NCBI RefSeq assembly: GCF_040359615.1
Contig: NZ_CP132942.1
Location: 1,302,001-1,366,000 of the forward strand
DNA length: 64,000 nucleotides
Direction of reading: 5' to 3'
DNA from: Tunturibacter psychrotolerans
Lineage (GTDB): Bacteria; Acidobacteriota; Terriglobia; Terriglobales; Acidobacteriaceae
A model generated the notes under the pieces. The model ran no database searches. It was not told the origin of the DNA and was given only the letters and a program-made list of their open reading frames with translations. This document shows, in pieces, positions 53,716 to 62,200 of this stretch. Numbering within the stretch: the stretch's first letter is position 1; the number at the start of each line of letters is the position of its first letter. A program made the position numbers and the translations under genes.

Positions 53716-56700
53716 AAAACCTCTCTAGCTCCGGCCGTCAATCGATGCTCGGGGCTCACACTGGGGGCGGGCGATTTCTTCTTATTCGAACTGTGTAGCA
53801 GAGCGAATACAGAGGGAACGAAGATGAGGGTTGCGACCGTCGCGCAGCATAGTCCGCCGATTACCGCCCGACCCAGCGGAGCATTCTGCTCTCCGCCCTC
53901 ACCCGCACCCAGCGCCATTGGAATCATGCCGATGATCATCGCTAGAGCCGTCATCATCACAGGTCGGAACCGGGTCGCTCCCGCTTCGATCGCTGCCTCA
54001 ATTGCATCCCCATGGTGCAACAACCGTTCTTTCGCAAAGGACACCACCAGAATGCTGTTTGCCGTAGCAACTCCCATGCACATAATCGCGCCCATCAGCG
54101 CCGGAACGCTCAGCGTTGTCCTCGTCGTAAACAGGAAGAGCACAATACCCGCCAGTGCAGCAGGTAGAGCCGTAATGATGATGAAGGGATCGAGCCACGA
54201 TTGGAAGTTGACAACGATCAACAGGTAGACCAGCACGATTGCGAACGCCAGTCCTGCAAGCAGTCCGAAGTATGAGCTGTTCATCGTCTCTATCTGTCCG
54301 CGAACTCTTACAAAGCTGCCGCGTACCAGGGACTTTTCATTCCTCGCCACAATCTCGTTGATGTCTCTTCCCACAGAACCAAGATCACGTCCCTGAACGT
54401 TTCCATAGATATCGAGCGTCCGTCGGACGTTGTAGTGCGTCACCACTTCCATCTCGCTACTGCGGGTGATCTTCGCGACGTCCGTCAAAATTTCGGGTTG
54501 TTTGGCAGTTGCAGACGAAATCGGAATATTCTCGAGCGAGTTCAAAGAGCTGATCTGATACTGCGGCGTCTGCTCCACAATGTTGTACGTATTGCCATTC
54601 TTCCAGTTCAGGTAGAACAGTGGATTCAACTGTGTACTACCGCCGAGTATGTTCAGCAGGCTGCTACCCACATCGCGCTCGGTATAGCCGCCCTGCGCCG
54701 CTTTCGTGCGATCCACGGTAACGTCCAATACGGGATAGTCATCGGGTTGCTGGATGCGTAGGTCCACCAGACCCGGAACATGGTGCAGCTCGCTCAATAC
54801 CTGGTTCGCGACTTTGCGGTTCGCTGCAATATCCGATCCCTCAAACTGTATATCGATTGGCGCAGGCAGTCCGAAGTTCAAAATCTGCGTAACGATATCG
54901 GACGGCAGAAAGTAAAACGTGGCTTCAGGAAACGCGCGCGGAAGATCCTTTCGCAGCTTCTCGACATAGTTGGCGGTCGGATGGTGGTCTTCCTTCAGGG
55001 AAACCAGAATATCCGCGTCTCCCGCACCGATTAACCCCGAGGTTGCATGCTGTGTATTCAGCGTGCTGTACGGCAGTCCAATGTTGTCCAGGATATTATC
55101 CATCTCAGCGGCCGGCACCGTCTTCCGAATATCCTGTTCGATCAGATCGCACAGCTTCGCGGTCTCCTCGATACGTATACCGCTCTTGCCGCGAACGTGA
55201 AGAATGAAGGATCCGTTATCTGTGCTCGGAAAGAAGTTCTGTCCGAGAAAGGGCACGAGCGCGAAGGCACACAAACAGAGAAGCAAAAAAATGGGAACGA
55301 AGAAGATTCGCGCTGCCACAAGCCGGCCGAGTAAATCCTGGTAGCCGGTGCGTAGCTTCTCGAAGAGCCGCTCGAACCCGCGTTGAAATCTCGCAAGAAT
55401 ATTCCTTGAGGGAGCAGCATGATGATCCTTTGCCTTGAGCAGGTACATCGCGAGCGTCGGCACCAAGGTACGAGAAAGGACGTACGAGGCCAACATCGCG
55501 AAGACCACAGCTTCAGCGAGCGGTACAAAAAGATAACGAGCAACTCCACTCAAAAAGAACATCGGAAGAAATACGATGCAGATACAAAGAGTCGATACCA
55601 GCGCCGGCACCGAGATCTGCGCTGCGCCTTCGAGGATGGCGTCGTGCAGCTCTCTCCCCTCCTCGAGGTACCGCTCGATATTCTCAATCGTCACCGTTGC
55701 ATCATCCACCAGGATGCCGACCGCCAACGCCAGTCCGCCCAGCGTCATGATGTTGATCGTCTCTCCAAGGAGCCCGAGGATAATAATCGAGCTCAGGATC
55801 GACAGCGGAATTGAAACCGCGATGATGATGGTGCTGCGCCAGCTTCCAAGGAACAAAAGGATCATCAGCCCCGTCAGCATCGCCGCAATCACGGCTTCAC
55901 GGATCACCCCCTGCACCGATCCCCGAACGAAAACAGACTGGTCGCCGATCGGCGTGATCTTCAGCTCCGGTGGCACCGTCAGTTTCACCCTCGGCAGGAT
56001 ATTCCGTATACCACTCACGACGTTCAACGTCGACGCGGTTCCGGACTTCAAAATCACCATCAGCGCACCACGACGGCCGTCCTGTCGCACAATATTCGTC
56101 TGCGGAATGCTCCCGTCAGCCACACTCGCAACGTCACGCAAATAAATCGTAGTGCCGTTCACCTGCTTAATTGGGAGATTGCTGATGCCCTCAAGCGTCA
56201 CTGGAGACGAGTTGATGTGAATGTCATACTCGTCCTCACCGATCTTCGCCGTTCCGCCCGGCTGCACCACGTTCTGTTGCGACACCGCGTTCAGCACATC
56301 GACCGGCGACAGCCCTTTGGCCTGCATCAGCTTCGGGTCGATATTCAGCATGATCGACCGTTGCTTGCCCCCATAGATATTCGGAATCACAGCGCCCGGC
56401 ACCGAGATCAGTTGTGGCCGAACGAAATTCGCACCGAGGTCATTGAGTTGCTGCTCGCTCAACCCCTCGCCTGACAACCCGAGTTGAATAATCGGCACGC
56501 TTGACGCACTGAAGTTGATAATCTGCGGCGGCAGAATCCCAGGCGGAAGACTTCGTAGCTGAAACTCCGACGCAGCCGACACCTGCGAGTTCGCCGTATC
56601 CAGACTCGCTCCCGGCTGCAGGTAAATTTTCACAATCACCTGCCCCGCAAACGTGGTCGACTCGACGTGCTGAATGTTGTCCACAAGCACCGTCAGCGCC

Positions 56701-56906
56701 TTCTCGTACGGCGTCGTCAGGCGTCCTTCGAGCTCCTCCGGATTCAATCCCGTATATTGCCACGCAACCGACACCACTGGAATGTTGATATTCGGAAAAA
56801 TATCGGTCGGCGTGCTCGAGATGACCACAGGCGCAGCAATCAAAATCAGGATTGCCAGCACGATGAAGGTATACGGTCGGCTCAGAGCTACTTTTACGAT
56901 CCACAT
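53712..56906 (-). CDS. RND-family efflux permease (AcrB/MdtBC-like)
   Basis: 1064 residues, full length. Twelve membrane helices and two large periplasmic loops. The proton-relay Asp pair is in LAVGILVDDATVTIENIERY; other landmarks are TPTDIFPNINIPVVSV, FFLSGVARYLFVPLAEAVVF and QNFFPSTDNGSF. First gene of a permease-adaptor-channel operon. This order and the PTDIFP start fit the HAE1/heavy-metal-like pumps of acidobacteria. Substrate not readable from sequence. A LysR gene diverges 132 bp upstream. Confidence 0.93.
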   Translation of the reverse strand: MWIVKVALSRPYTFIVLAILILIAAPVVISSTPTDIFPNINIPVVSVAWQYTGLNPEELEGRLTTPYEKALTVLVDNIQHVESTTFAGQVIVKIYLQPGASLDTANSQVSAASEFQLRSLPPGILPPQIINFSASSVPIIQLGLSGEGLSEQQLNDLGANFVRPQLISVPGAVIPNIYGGKQRSIMLNIDPKLMQAKGLSPVDVLNAVSQQNVVQPGGTAKIGEDEYDIHINSSPVTLEGISNLPIKQVNGTTIYLRDVASVADGSIPQTNIVRQDGRRGALMVILKSGTASTLNVVSGIRNILPRVKLTVPPELKITPIGDQSVFVRGSVQGVIREAVIAAMLTGLMILLFLGSWRSTIIIAVSIPLSILSSIIILGLLGETINIMTLGGLALAVGILVDDATVTIENIERYLEEGRELHDAILEGAAQISVPALVSTLCICIVFLPMFFLSGVARYLFVPLAEAVVFAMLASYVLSRTLVPTLAMYLLKAKDHHAAPSRNILARFQRGFERLFEKLRTGYQDLLGRLVAARIFFVPIFLLLCLCAFALVPFLGQNFFPSTDNGSFILHVRGKSGIRIEETAKLCDLIEQDIRKTVPAAEMDNILDNIGLPYSTLNTQHATSGLIGAGDADILVSLKEDHHPTANYVEKLRKDLPRAFPEATFYFLPSDIVTQILNFGLPAPIDIQFEGSDIAANRKVANQVLSELHHVPGLVDLRIQQPDDYPVLDVTVDRTKAAQGGYTERDVGSSLLNILGGSTQLNPLFYLNWKNGNTYNIVEQTPQYQISSLNSLENIPISSATAKQPEILTDVAKITRSSEMEVVTHYNVRRTLDIYGNVQGRDLGSVGRDINEIVARNEKSLVRGSFVRVRGQIETMNSSYFGLLAGLAFAIVLVYLLIVVNFQSWLDPFIIITALPAALAGIVLFLFTTRTTLSVPALMGAIMCMGVATANSILVVSFAKERLLHHGDAIEAAIEAGATRFRPVMMTALAMIIGMIPMALGAGEGGEQNAPLGRAVIGGLCCATVATLIFVPSVFALLHSSNKKKSPAPSVSPEHRLTAGAREVL

Positions 56907-57037
56907 ACGAAGAACCCTCTTCCGCTTCGGGTAAATCTTTCTATAGAGTAAGACATTCTTGCCTCGTGAAGGTATCTACAGTTATTTCCGCGAGGCGCCA
57001 TCGGAAAAACCGATATCCTAAAACATATGGAATCTTC

Positions 57038-57946
57038 ATGGAATTAAGACACCTGCGCTACCTCTGCGCCGTTGCCGAGCACACCACCTTCAGCGAAGCC
57101 GGTCGCCGCCTCCACATCTCGCAGTCCGCCATCAGCGAGCAGATCGCCGATCTCGAGCGCGAAGTCGGTGGCCCGCTTCTCTACCGCAACTCAGGCCGAA
57201 CCCGCCTCACACCACAAGGCCAGCTCTTTCTCGCCGAGGCGCGCAAGACCCTCGCAGCCGCCGACCGCGCCCTCGAAGTCACCCAGCGCTCCCTCCTCGG
57301 CCAGGTCGGCTCTCTCAGTATCGGCTTCTTCCTCTGGGGCGCTGGTGGCTTCTTCGCCCGCATCATCCGCGACTACCGGAAGCTCTTCCCCGGCATCAAG
57401 CTCTCCCTCTACGAGATGCGCACTCCCGAACAGATGGAGGCGCTCACCGCCGGCAAGATCGACATCGCCTTCGCCCGTCCCCTCGAGCCACCCTTCGACC
57501 AGACCCTCCGAGCCGAGCTTCTCTACCAGGATCCTGTAGTCGCCGTCTTTCCCCGCGACCACCCACTCGCCGGCAAGCCCGTCTCAATCGACTCCCTCGT
57601 CACCGAGCGCCTCGTTCTCTGCGATCGCCAGATGACGCCCGCGCTCTACGACGGCATCGTGGCTCTCTGCTCCGCGGCAGGCTTCTCCCCAAACATCGTC
57701 AACACCGCCGCAACCTGGTCCAGCGTCCTCACTCTGGTCGAATCCGGAGAAGGCGTAGCCCTGGTTCCCTCAGGAGTCCGTTACCTCCGCCCAACCGGAG
57801 TCATATTCTCCCCACTTGTGCCGCAAAACCTTCACATGGGGTTGGCCGTCGCATGGAACCCGCAGAACGAAGATCCAATCCAGCAGAACTTCCTTCGCCT
57901 CGTTCGCGATAACAAGGATCGCATCAAGCGCGCCCACGGCAACTAG
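57038..57946 (+). CDS. LysR-family transcriptional regulator
   Basis: 302 residues. HTH at 1-60 (LRHLRYLCAVAEHTTFSEAG, RRLHISQSAISEQIADLE), then a co-inducer domain from about 90 to 295. ATG 57038 gives the standard N-terminus; the open frame reaches back to 56966 without a ribosome site. Divergent from the RND operon, the usual layout for its regulator. GC-rich and strongly C-ending codons compared with neighbours. Confidence 0.9.
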   Translation: MELRHLRYLCAVAEHTTFSEAGRRLHISQSAISEQIADLEREVGGPLLYRNSGRTRLTPQGQLFLAEARKTLAAADRALEVTQRSLLGQVGSLSIGFFLWGAGGFFARIIRDYRKLFPGIKLSLYEMRTPEQMEALTAGKIDIAFARPLEPPFDQTLRAELLYQDPVVAVFPRDHPLAGKPVSIDSLVTERLVLCDRQMTPALYDGIVALCSAAGFSPNIVNTAATWSSVLTLVESGEGVALVPSGVRYLRPTGVIFSPLVPQNLHMGLAVAWNPQNEDPIQQNFLRLVRDNKDRIKRAHGN

Positions 57947-58014
57947 CCCCGACCCCAGGCTTGCAAAACCCCGCAGGATCGCCCCGCGCAGCACTTTTAG
58001 TGTCTAATGCTGCC

Positions 58015-58419
58015 ATGATCAGGCCCTGCTTTCTAGTCATCGACCGGGAATTCCCCGGCAGTATCTCCACCCGCAAGCTCGTGATTGAAACTGCTAAGTT
58101 CAACGTCATCACAGCGTACAGCGGCAAGGAGGCGATCGAAATCTTCACCCGCTTCCCGGCCGTCAGCGGCATCGTCCTCGACGGTGGTCTCGACGATGTT
58201 CCCTGCGGCGAAGTCGCCGAGAAAATAAAACTTCTTCAACCGATGGTTCCAATCATCGTAATCACCACTCCGGGCTTCGGGGGCTGTCCTGCCGCCGATT
58301 ACCAGCTCGAATCCTTCGACCCGGCAAAGCTTCTCGAAATCCTCCGCAGCATTAAGCCAGAAGCGTCTGCCGAAATTGAAAAGCGCAACGAACAACTCAG
58401 CCGCGAAAAGCTCTCCTGA
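58015..58419 (+). CDS. Degenerate receiver-like protein
   Basis: 134 residues, single CheY-like fold: D10 near the first strand, D56 in GIVLDGGLDD as the likely acceptor, and IIVITTPG with the Thr. The conserved Lys of a K-P turn is not found; the matching region reads SFDPAKL. Only one of the usual two acidic N-terminal residues is clear. It may therefore act without normal phosphorylation. No kinase adjacent. ATG 58015 chosen over the open frame from 57961; no strong ribosome site. Confidence 0.65.
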   Translation: MIRPCFLVIDREFPGSISTRKLVIETAKFNVITAYSGKEAIEIFTRFPAVSGIVLDGGLDDVPCGEVAEKIKLLQPMVPIIVITTPGFGGCPAADYQLESFDPAKLLEILRSIKPEASAEIEKRNEQLSREKLS

Positions 58420-58434
58420 TTCGACCAAAACAAA

Positions 58435-58473
58435 AGGCCCTCCTCTCCGCGATCTTTCGCGTAAGGGAGGGCC
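58435..58473 (-). terminator. Terminator of the yceI-like gene
   Basis: GGCCCTCC (58436-58443) pairs with GGAGGGCC (58466-58473), with an inner CGCGA/TCGCG helix. On the minus strand it is followed by TTTTGTTTTGG, a fair T-tract. It may also stop the convergent receiver gene. Confidence 0.8.
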
Positions 58474-58487
58474 ATGTTACTTCCCGT

Positions 58488-59072
58488 TTATTTCAACGCT
58501 TCGATGTCGAGCGTGAACTGAACCTCATCGCCTAGCGAAGGCTCGGTAAACTTCTGACCGAAGTTGAAGTCGCTGCGCTTCAGTTTGCCAGTCGCAGAGA
58601 AGCCCGAAGCCAGCTTGCCGCCCATACTCTTCTGCGGAGGCGTCGGGCCGTCCACATCCAGCGTCACACTCTTGGTCACGCCACCCAACGTCAGGTCGCC
58701 TACAACCTGTAGCTTGCCGCTCACACCCGTCACTGCAGTCGACTTGAACGTCATCGTCGGAAATTTCTCAACGTTGAAAAAATCAGGCGACTTCAGGTGA
58801 CCATCGCGCTTTTCATTATTTGTCGTAACCGTCGTCGTATTAATCGTGGCTTCCACGCTGGACTTGGTGGGATCCTTATCGTCCCAGATCACATTCCCGG
58901 TTACGCCACTGATCGAACCACGCACCGTGCTCACCTGGATATGCTTGATCGCGAAGTTCACCTGCGAGTGGTTAGGGTCGATCGTCCAAGTTGATGCCGA
59001 GCTCTGGGCGAATGCACTTACTCCGGTTAGGAGCAGAGCAGAGAGTGATGCGGTAAAGATGCGACGGTTCAT
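58488..59072 (-). CDS. YceI-family periplasmic protein
   Basis: 194 residues from ATG 59072 (GAGGAG upstream); the frame extends to 59186 but the extra residues do not fit a signal peptide. Signal peptide 1-22 (ending AFAQS). The YceI lipocalin-like barrel shows TWTIDPNHSQVNFAIKH, RDGHLKSPDFFNVEKFPTM and GDLTLGGVTKSVTLDV. The family binds isoprenoid-type lipids. May belong to one unit with MarR and pirin upstream. Confidence 0.9.
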   Translation of the reverse strand: MNRRIFTASLSALLLTGVSAFAQSSASTWTIDPNHSQVNFAIKHIQVSTVRGSISGVTGNVIWDDKDPTKSSVEATINTTTVTTNNEKRDGHLKSPDFFNVEKFPTMTFKSTAVTGVSGKLQVVGDLTLGGVTKSVTLDVDGPTPPQKSMGGKLASGFSATGKLKRSDFNFGQKFTEPSLGDEVQFTLDIEALK

Positions 59073-59207
59073 AGTTCGTTCTCCTCGGAAATTTTTGGGT
59101 CTGCTGTGAGATGTCGTTCGTGTAGTGACCGACTCAAAATATGTGCCGGTCACCGTTGCAATTGTGTGAAAACTCGTAGAGCCCATTACTACAGCGGTAA
59201 AGTTGGT

Positions 59208-59912
59208 TCAGGCAAGATCGAACAACAGTATTTCGCTATTCGTCTTTCCTTGCGCGCTCACTTCAAGCGCCTGCTCGTCATCGACTGCGACAGCATCCCC
59301 CGTCTCCAGCGCTTTGCCGTTCACTGTCACCTCTCCGTGAATCACATGCAGCCACGCATGGCGCTTGTCGCCCAGTGGATAGGTAATCTGTTTTCCCGGT
59401 GTCAACTCTGCAACCGACACCTTCGTGTCCTGGTTGATCGTTGCCGCTCCGGCCGTCTGTGTCGGTGAAGCCAGCAGCTTGAAGCGGTCCAGCTTCTCCT
59501 CCGCCTCGAACTTCAACTGCTCGTAGCTCGGTGTCGTGCCCCGGCTCTTCGGCTCAATCCAGATCTGCAGAAAGTGAACCGGCTCCGTCTCTGACCCATT
59601 GAACTCGCTATGCACCACGCCCGTGCCGGCCGACATCTTCTGAATCTCGTTCGGCCCCAAGACCTCTACGTGGCCCATGCTGTCCTTATGGGCAAGCTTG
59701 CCTTTCAGCACGTAACTCAGAATCTCCATATCGCGGTGCGCATGCGCTCCAAACCCACGCCCTTCCGCCACACGGTCTTCATTGATCACGCGCAGCGAAC
59801 GATATCCCATGTGCTTCGGATCATGATAGTTGGCAAACGAGAACGTATGGTGCGAATCCAGCCATCCATGGTCGGCATGGCCTCTCTCGTTACTCTTGCG
59901 AACAGTCAACAT
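59208..59912 (-). CDS. Pirin-family bicupin protein
   Basis: 234 residues. Metal ligands in the N-terminal cupin line up as H57, H59 (GAHAHRDMEILSYVL), H101 and E103 (GVVHSEFNG), matching pirin/YhhW. Some bacterial pirins act as quercetin dioxygenases. GAGGACGC precedes ATG 59912. It lies 70 bp after the MarR gene on the same strand. Confidence 0.92.
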   Translation of the reverse strand: MLTVRKSNERGHADHGWLDSHHTFSFANYHDPKHMGYRSLRVINEDRVAEGRGFGAHAHRDMEILSYVLKGKLAHKDSMGHVEVLGPNEIQKMSAGTGVVHSEFNGSETEPVHFLQIWIEPKSRGTTPSYEQLKFEAEEKLDRFKLLASPTQTAGAATINQDTKVSVAELTPGKQITYPLGDKRHAWLHVIHGEVTVNGKALETGDAVAVDDEQALEVSAQGKTNSEILLFDLA

Positions 59913-59982
59913 AATGCGTCCTCTCTTACTGCCTCACCGGCTCATTGCTTAGGGCCGCGTGTCCTTCCTCAAACTTGCTGCG

Positions 59983-60453
59983 TCAAGCGGTCTTACACTT
60001 CTCCGTCGGAACCGCGACCTTCGCCGCCAGCCCGATCTTCTTCAAACCCTCGTACATCGTCTTGCGTTGATCCTCGGGGAGCCCGGCCATCAGAAACTCC
60101 AGATCCTTCTCATGCCGCGCGTAGATCTCTTCAATAAAGCCGTTTCCCTCGGCCGTCAGCTCTACCAGACGAATCCGCCGGTCCGAGTTGCAACTCCTTC
60201 GCAGCACCAGCCCCCGCTTCTCCAACCGGTCGATCGCCGAAGTCATCGAAGCGCTGGCCAACAGCACCTTCTCCCCGATCACCGAGATCGTCAGCGGCCC
60301 TTTGTGCAGCAAAACCTCCAGCACCATGAAGTCGCTGATTCCCAGTCCCTGCGCATTGATGGAACGCTCAATGAAATCCACCATCGAACCGTGGGCCCGA
60401 GCCAGGACCAACCAGAGCCGGGGCGCCGAAATGATATTTTGCTCATCTGCCAT
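59983..60453 (-). CDS. MarR-family transcriptional regulator
   Basis: 156 residues. Winged helix about 35-120: LGISDFMVLEVLLHKGPLTI, EKVLLASASMTSAIDRLEKR, GLVLRRSCNSDRRIRLVELT. ATG 60453 preceded by GAGGGTTGAG. A perfect 18-bp palindrome 31 bp upstream (60484-60501) is its likely operator, so it should repress itself and the pirin gene behind it. Confidence 0.92.
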   Translation of the reverse strand: MADEQNIISAPRLWLVLARAHGSMVDFIERSINAQGLGISDFMVLEVLLHKGPLTISVIGEKVLLASASMTSAIDRLEKRGLVLRRSCNSDRRIRLVELTAEGNGFIEEIYARHEKDLEFLMAGLPEDQRKTMYEGLKKIGLAAKVAVPTEKCKTA

Positions 60454-60483
60454 CTCAACCCTCCCAACTCCTACGACATAAGA

Positions 60484-60501
60484 TATCTCGACACCGAGAT
60501 A
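60484..60501. promoter_or_regulatory. Probable MarR operator
   Basis: TATCTCGACACCGAGATA: 7-bp arms TATCTCG/CGAGATA around a 4-base centre, 31 bp upstream of the marR start. Its size, symmetry and TATCTCG half-sites match operators known for MarR-family proteins. Confidence 0.72.
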
Positions 60502-60742
60502 AGATTCAAAACCTTCAGACCTTCTGCTATCCCATTATTTTCCAGTTATTTGGCTTTTACCTGTTCTGGCCTCATGACACGGTACCAATGCCCGGGGACG
60601 AACATCTGCGATTTGGTGTGGCTATATGAAGGTTCTTTAGGGTGGCCCTTGGATTTAAGCCGGGTGGGCCTTAGCGTCACTCAAGGATCTATCGAGGCGG
60701 CAGTCTCAGGTACTCCCTGAAGCCGCCAGGGGAGGCTCACCG

Positions 60743-61420
60743 TTGCATTCACCGTTCCTGTCGCTGCTCGCTTTGCCGGTGCCTATACTCGTTCTGTTAT
60801 CGTCGGCCCTGCTACTGCCGTTGGTACCATCCTTGCCTTGGTGCGCTCTCTTCTTGTCCTTCCGCAGTGCTGCAGAGGAATCCGTCGTTCCTCATCTTGC
60901 TTCCTCGCACTCCATTCACGCGTCTCTCTATCGCCTCTGCGTGGCTCTCGCTATCCTCGTGTCGATCCCCTCCCCGACGATCAAAAGACGGTACAACCTG
61001 TGGATTATCTTGGGTTTTCCGGCTCTCGCGTTCCTCCTTTCGCTCGGCGCTGCCCCGTCTACAAGTGCACAAAATCTCTCCCCATCCATCCGGGGAACGG
61101 TCGACAACCCCGAGGGATCAATAATCAACGGAGCCAAAGTTGTCCTCACCAACCAAGGGACGGAGGCTATCTTCCGAACACGCACCAACTGCAAAGGAAG
61201 CTACGAGTTTCGCCAGCTTCCCGTTGGAACCTACTCGCTGAGCGTTCAGTCGCCAGGGTTCCAGACCTTTACGGTCTACGGAATCAATCTCGCTCAAGAC
61301 TCGGACTACACCAGGCAAATCGATATGCTTCGCGGCAGTATGACCCGCGCCATCTTGGTTCCAGCGACAGTCCCGGAGGGTACACAGGTTGTCAGGCTGC
61401 TCCCACCGTCACAACCTTAG
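60743..61420 (+). CDS. Membrane protein with a lone carboxypeptidase-regulatory domain
   Basis: 225 residues from TTG 60743, which has GGGGAGG 7 bases upstream. Two hydrophobic stretches lie at about 5-35 and 88-108; a GTG at 60959 would leave only the second as a clean signal peptide (ending TSAQN). The only domain is at about 113-200: SIRGTVDNPEGSIINGAKVV and YEFRQLPVGTYSLSVQSPGF. This is the same carboxypeptidase-regulatory fold found at the N-terminus of the big receptors here, but without plug or barrel. Role unknown. Confidence 0.7.
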   Translation: MHSPFLSLLALPVPILVLLSSALLLPLVPSLPWCALFLSFRSAAEESVVPHLASSHSIHASLYRLCVALAILVSIPSPTIKRRYNLWIILGFPALAFLLSLGAAPSTSAQNLSPSIRGTVDNPEGSIINGAKVVLTNQGTEAIFRTRTNCKGSYEFRQLPVGTYSLSVQSPGFQTFTVYGINLAQDSDYTRQIDMLRGSMTRAILVPATVPEGTQVVRLLPPSQP

Positions 61421-61427
61421 CCAGTCC

Positions 61428-61898
61428 TCAAATCCGCTCCCGTCCAAGCTGGCGTCCAACATCTTTCATTCTTTCTGTGGCATCGCTCGCATCTGAGGCC
61501 ACCGAAGGCAAAGGTGTTATTCCAGCCGCCAGCAAAGACTCCTCCACAATCTTCTGAGCCTCTGTTTTTCCCGAAGCAGTACCCTCCGGACCAAACGTCC
61601 AGGCCCTCTTCCCCTTCATTTGGATCGGATCCAACTCTTTCAGAACAGTAAGGAGCCCATCCAGCTCCTCGGTTCCTGCCCTTTCACCCTCCAGCCCAAC
61701 AATCACGGTATCGGCCCAGAGCAGATCTGCCTCCCTCAGCGTTCCATAACCCTTGTGTCCAACCTCCACAGCCCCGGGTACCCTCAGACGGCGCAATCGA
61801 ATGCCCGCCTCCGACTCAACCGCACCCACTCCCGCAGCGAGAGCCAACTGTTCGGTCTGCTCCGTATCGGCCTGAAAGACAACCAGCACGTGACTCAT
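61428..61898 (-). CDS. Flavodoxin/WrbA-like protein
   Basis: 156 residues from ATG 61898 (AAGGAG 9 bases upstream). Flavodoxin-like topology: first strand MSHVLVVFQADTEQTEQLA with a TEQTEQ phosphate-type loop, ADLLWADTVIVGLEGERAGT, and GKRAWTFGPEGTASGKTEAQ, which resembles the WrbA 'SG..GG' turn. Whether it binds FMN is not certain; the loop lacks the usual T/S-x-T-G-x-T. Convergent with the gene before it, 7 bp between stops. Confidence 0.6.
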   Translation of the reverse strand: MSHVLVVFQADTEQTEQLALAAGVGAVESEAGIRLRRLRVPGAVEVGHKGYGTLREADLLWADTVIVGLEGERAGTEELDGLLTVLKELDPIQMKGKRAWTFGPEGTASGKTEAQKIVEESLLAAGITPLPSVASDASDATERMKDVGRQLGRERI

Positions 61899-62200
61899 CT
61901 GAAATCTCCTTAGCGATCGCAATAGCCGCCACCAGCGCCATCAGAAACACCATCAACTGCTCCAACTCCTTCTCGAACCCGAAAAAAATCGAACTGACGG
62001 CACTCGACTAAAAATAAACTTCAAAAACCTGGCGCATTTTTAGCGCCCGAAAAAGTGACGGCTAAAACACCACGCTAGCCACACAAATCACCACAACTTC
62101 ACCACGATTTACCATCAACAAACACCCCTAAAATCGCAAAAACCCCCAGAAAAACGCACCTCCCATCACGCCGGCATTTTTTTTGCAAAACTTAGAAAAA
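61899..62200. other. G-poor intergenic region with repeated CACCAC motifs
   Basis: 302 bp. From about 62065 to 62200 the plus strand is almost free of G, and reads on the minus strand as spaced GTGGTG-type words (near 62068, 62089 and 62100). A hairpin at 62027-62048 probably ends the OPT gene. No coding sequence. Confidence 0.5.
62027..62048 (-). terminator. Possible terminator of the OPT gene
   Basis: On the minus strand GGCGC-TAAAAAT-GCGCC is followed by AGGTTTTTG. It is 150 bp after the stop, so somewhat distant. Confidence 0.45.
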
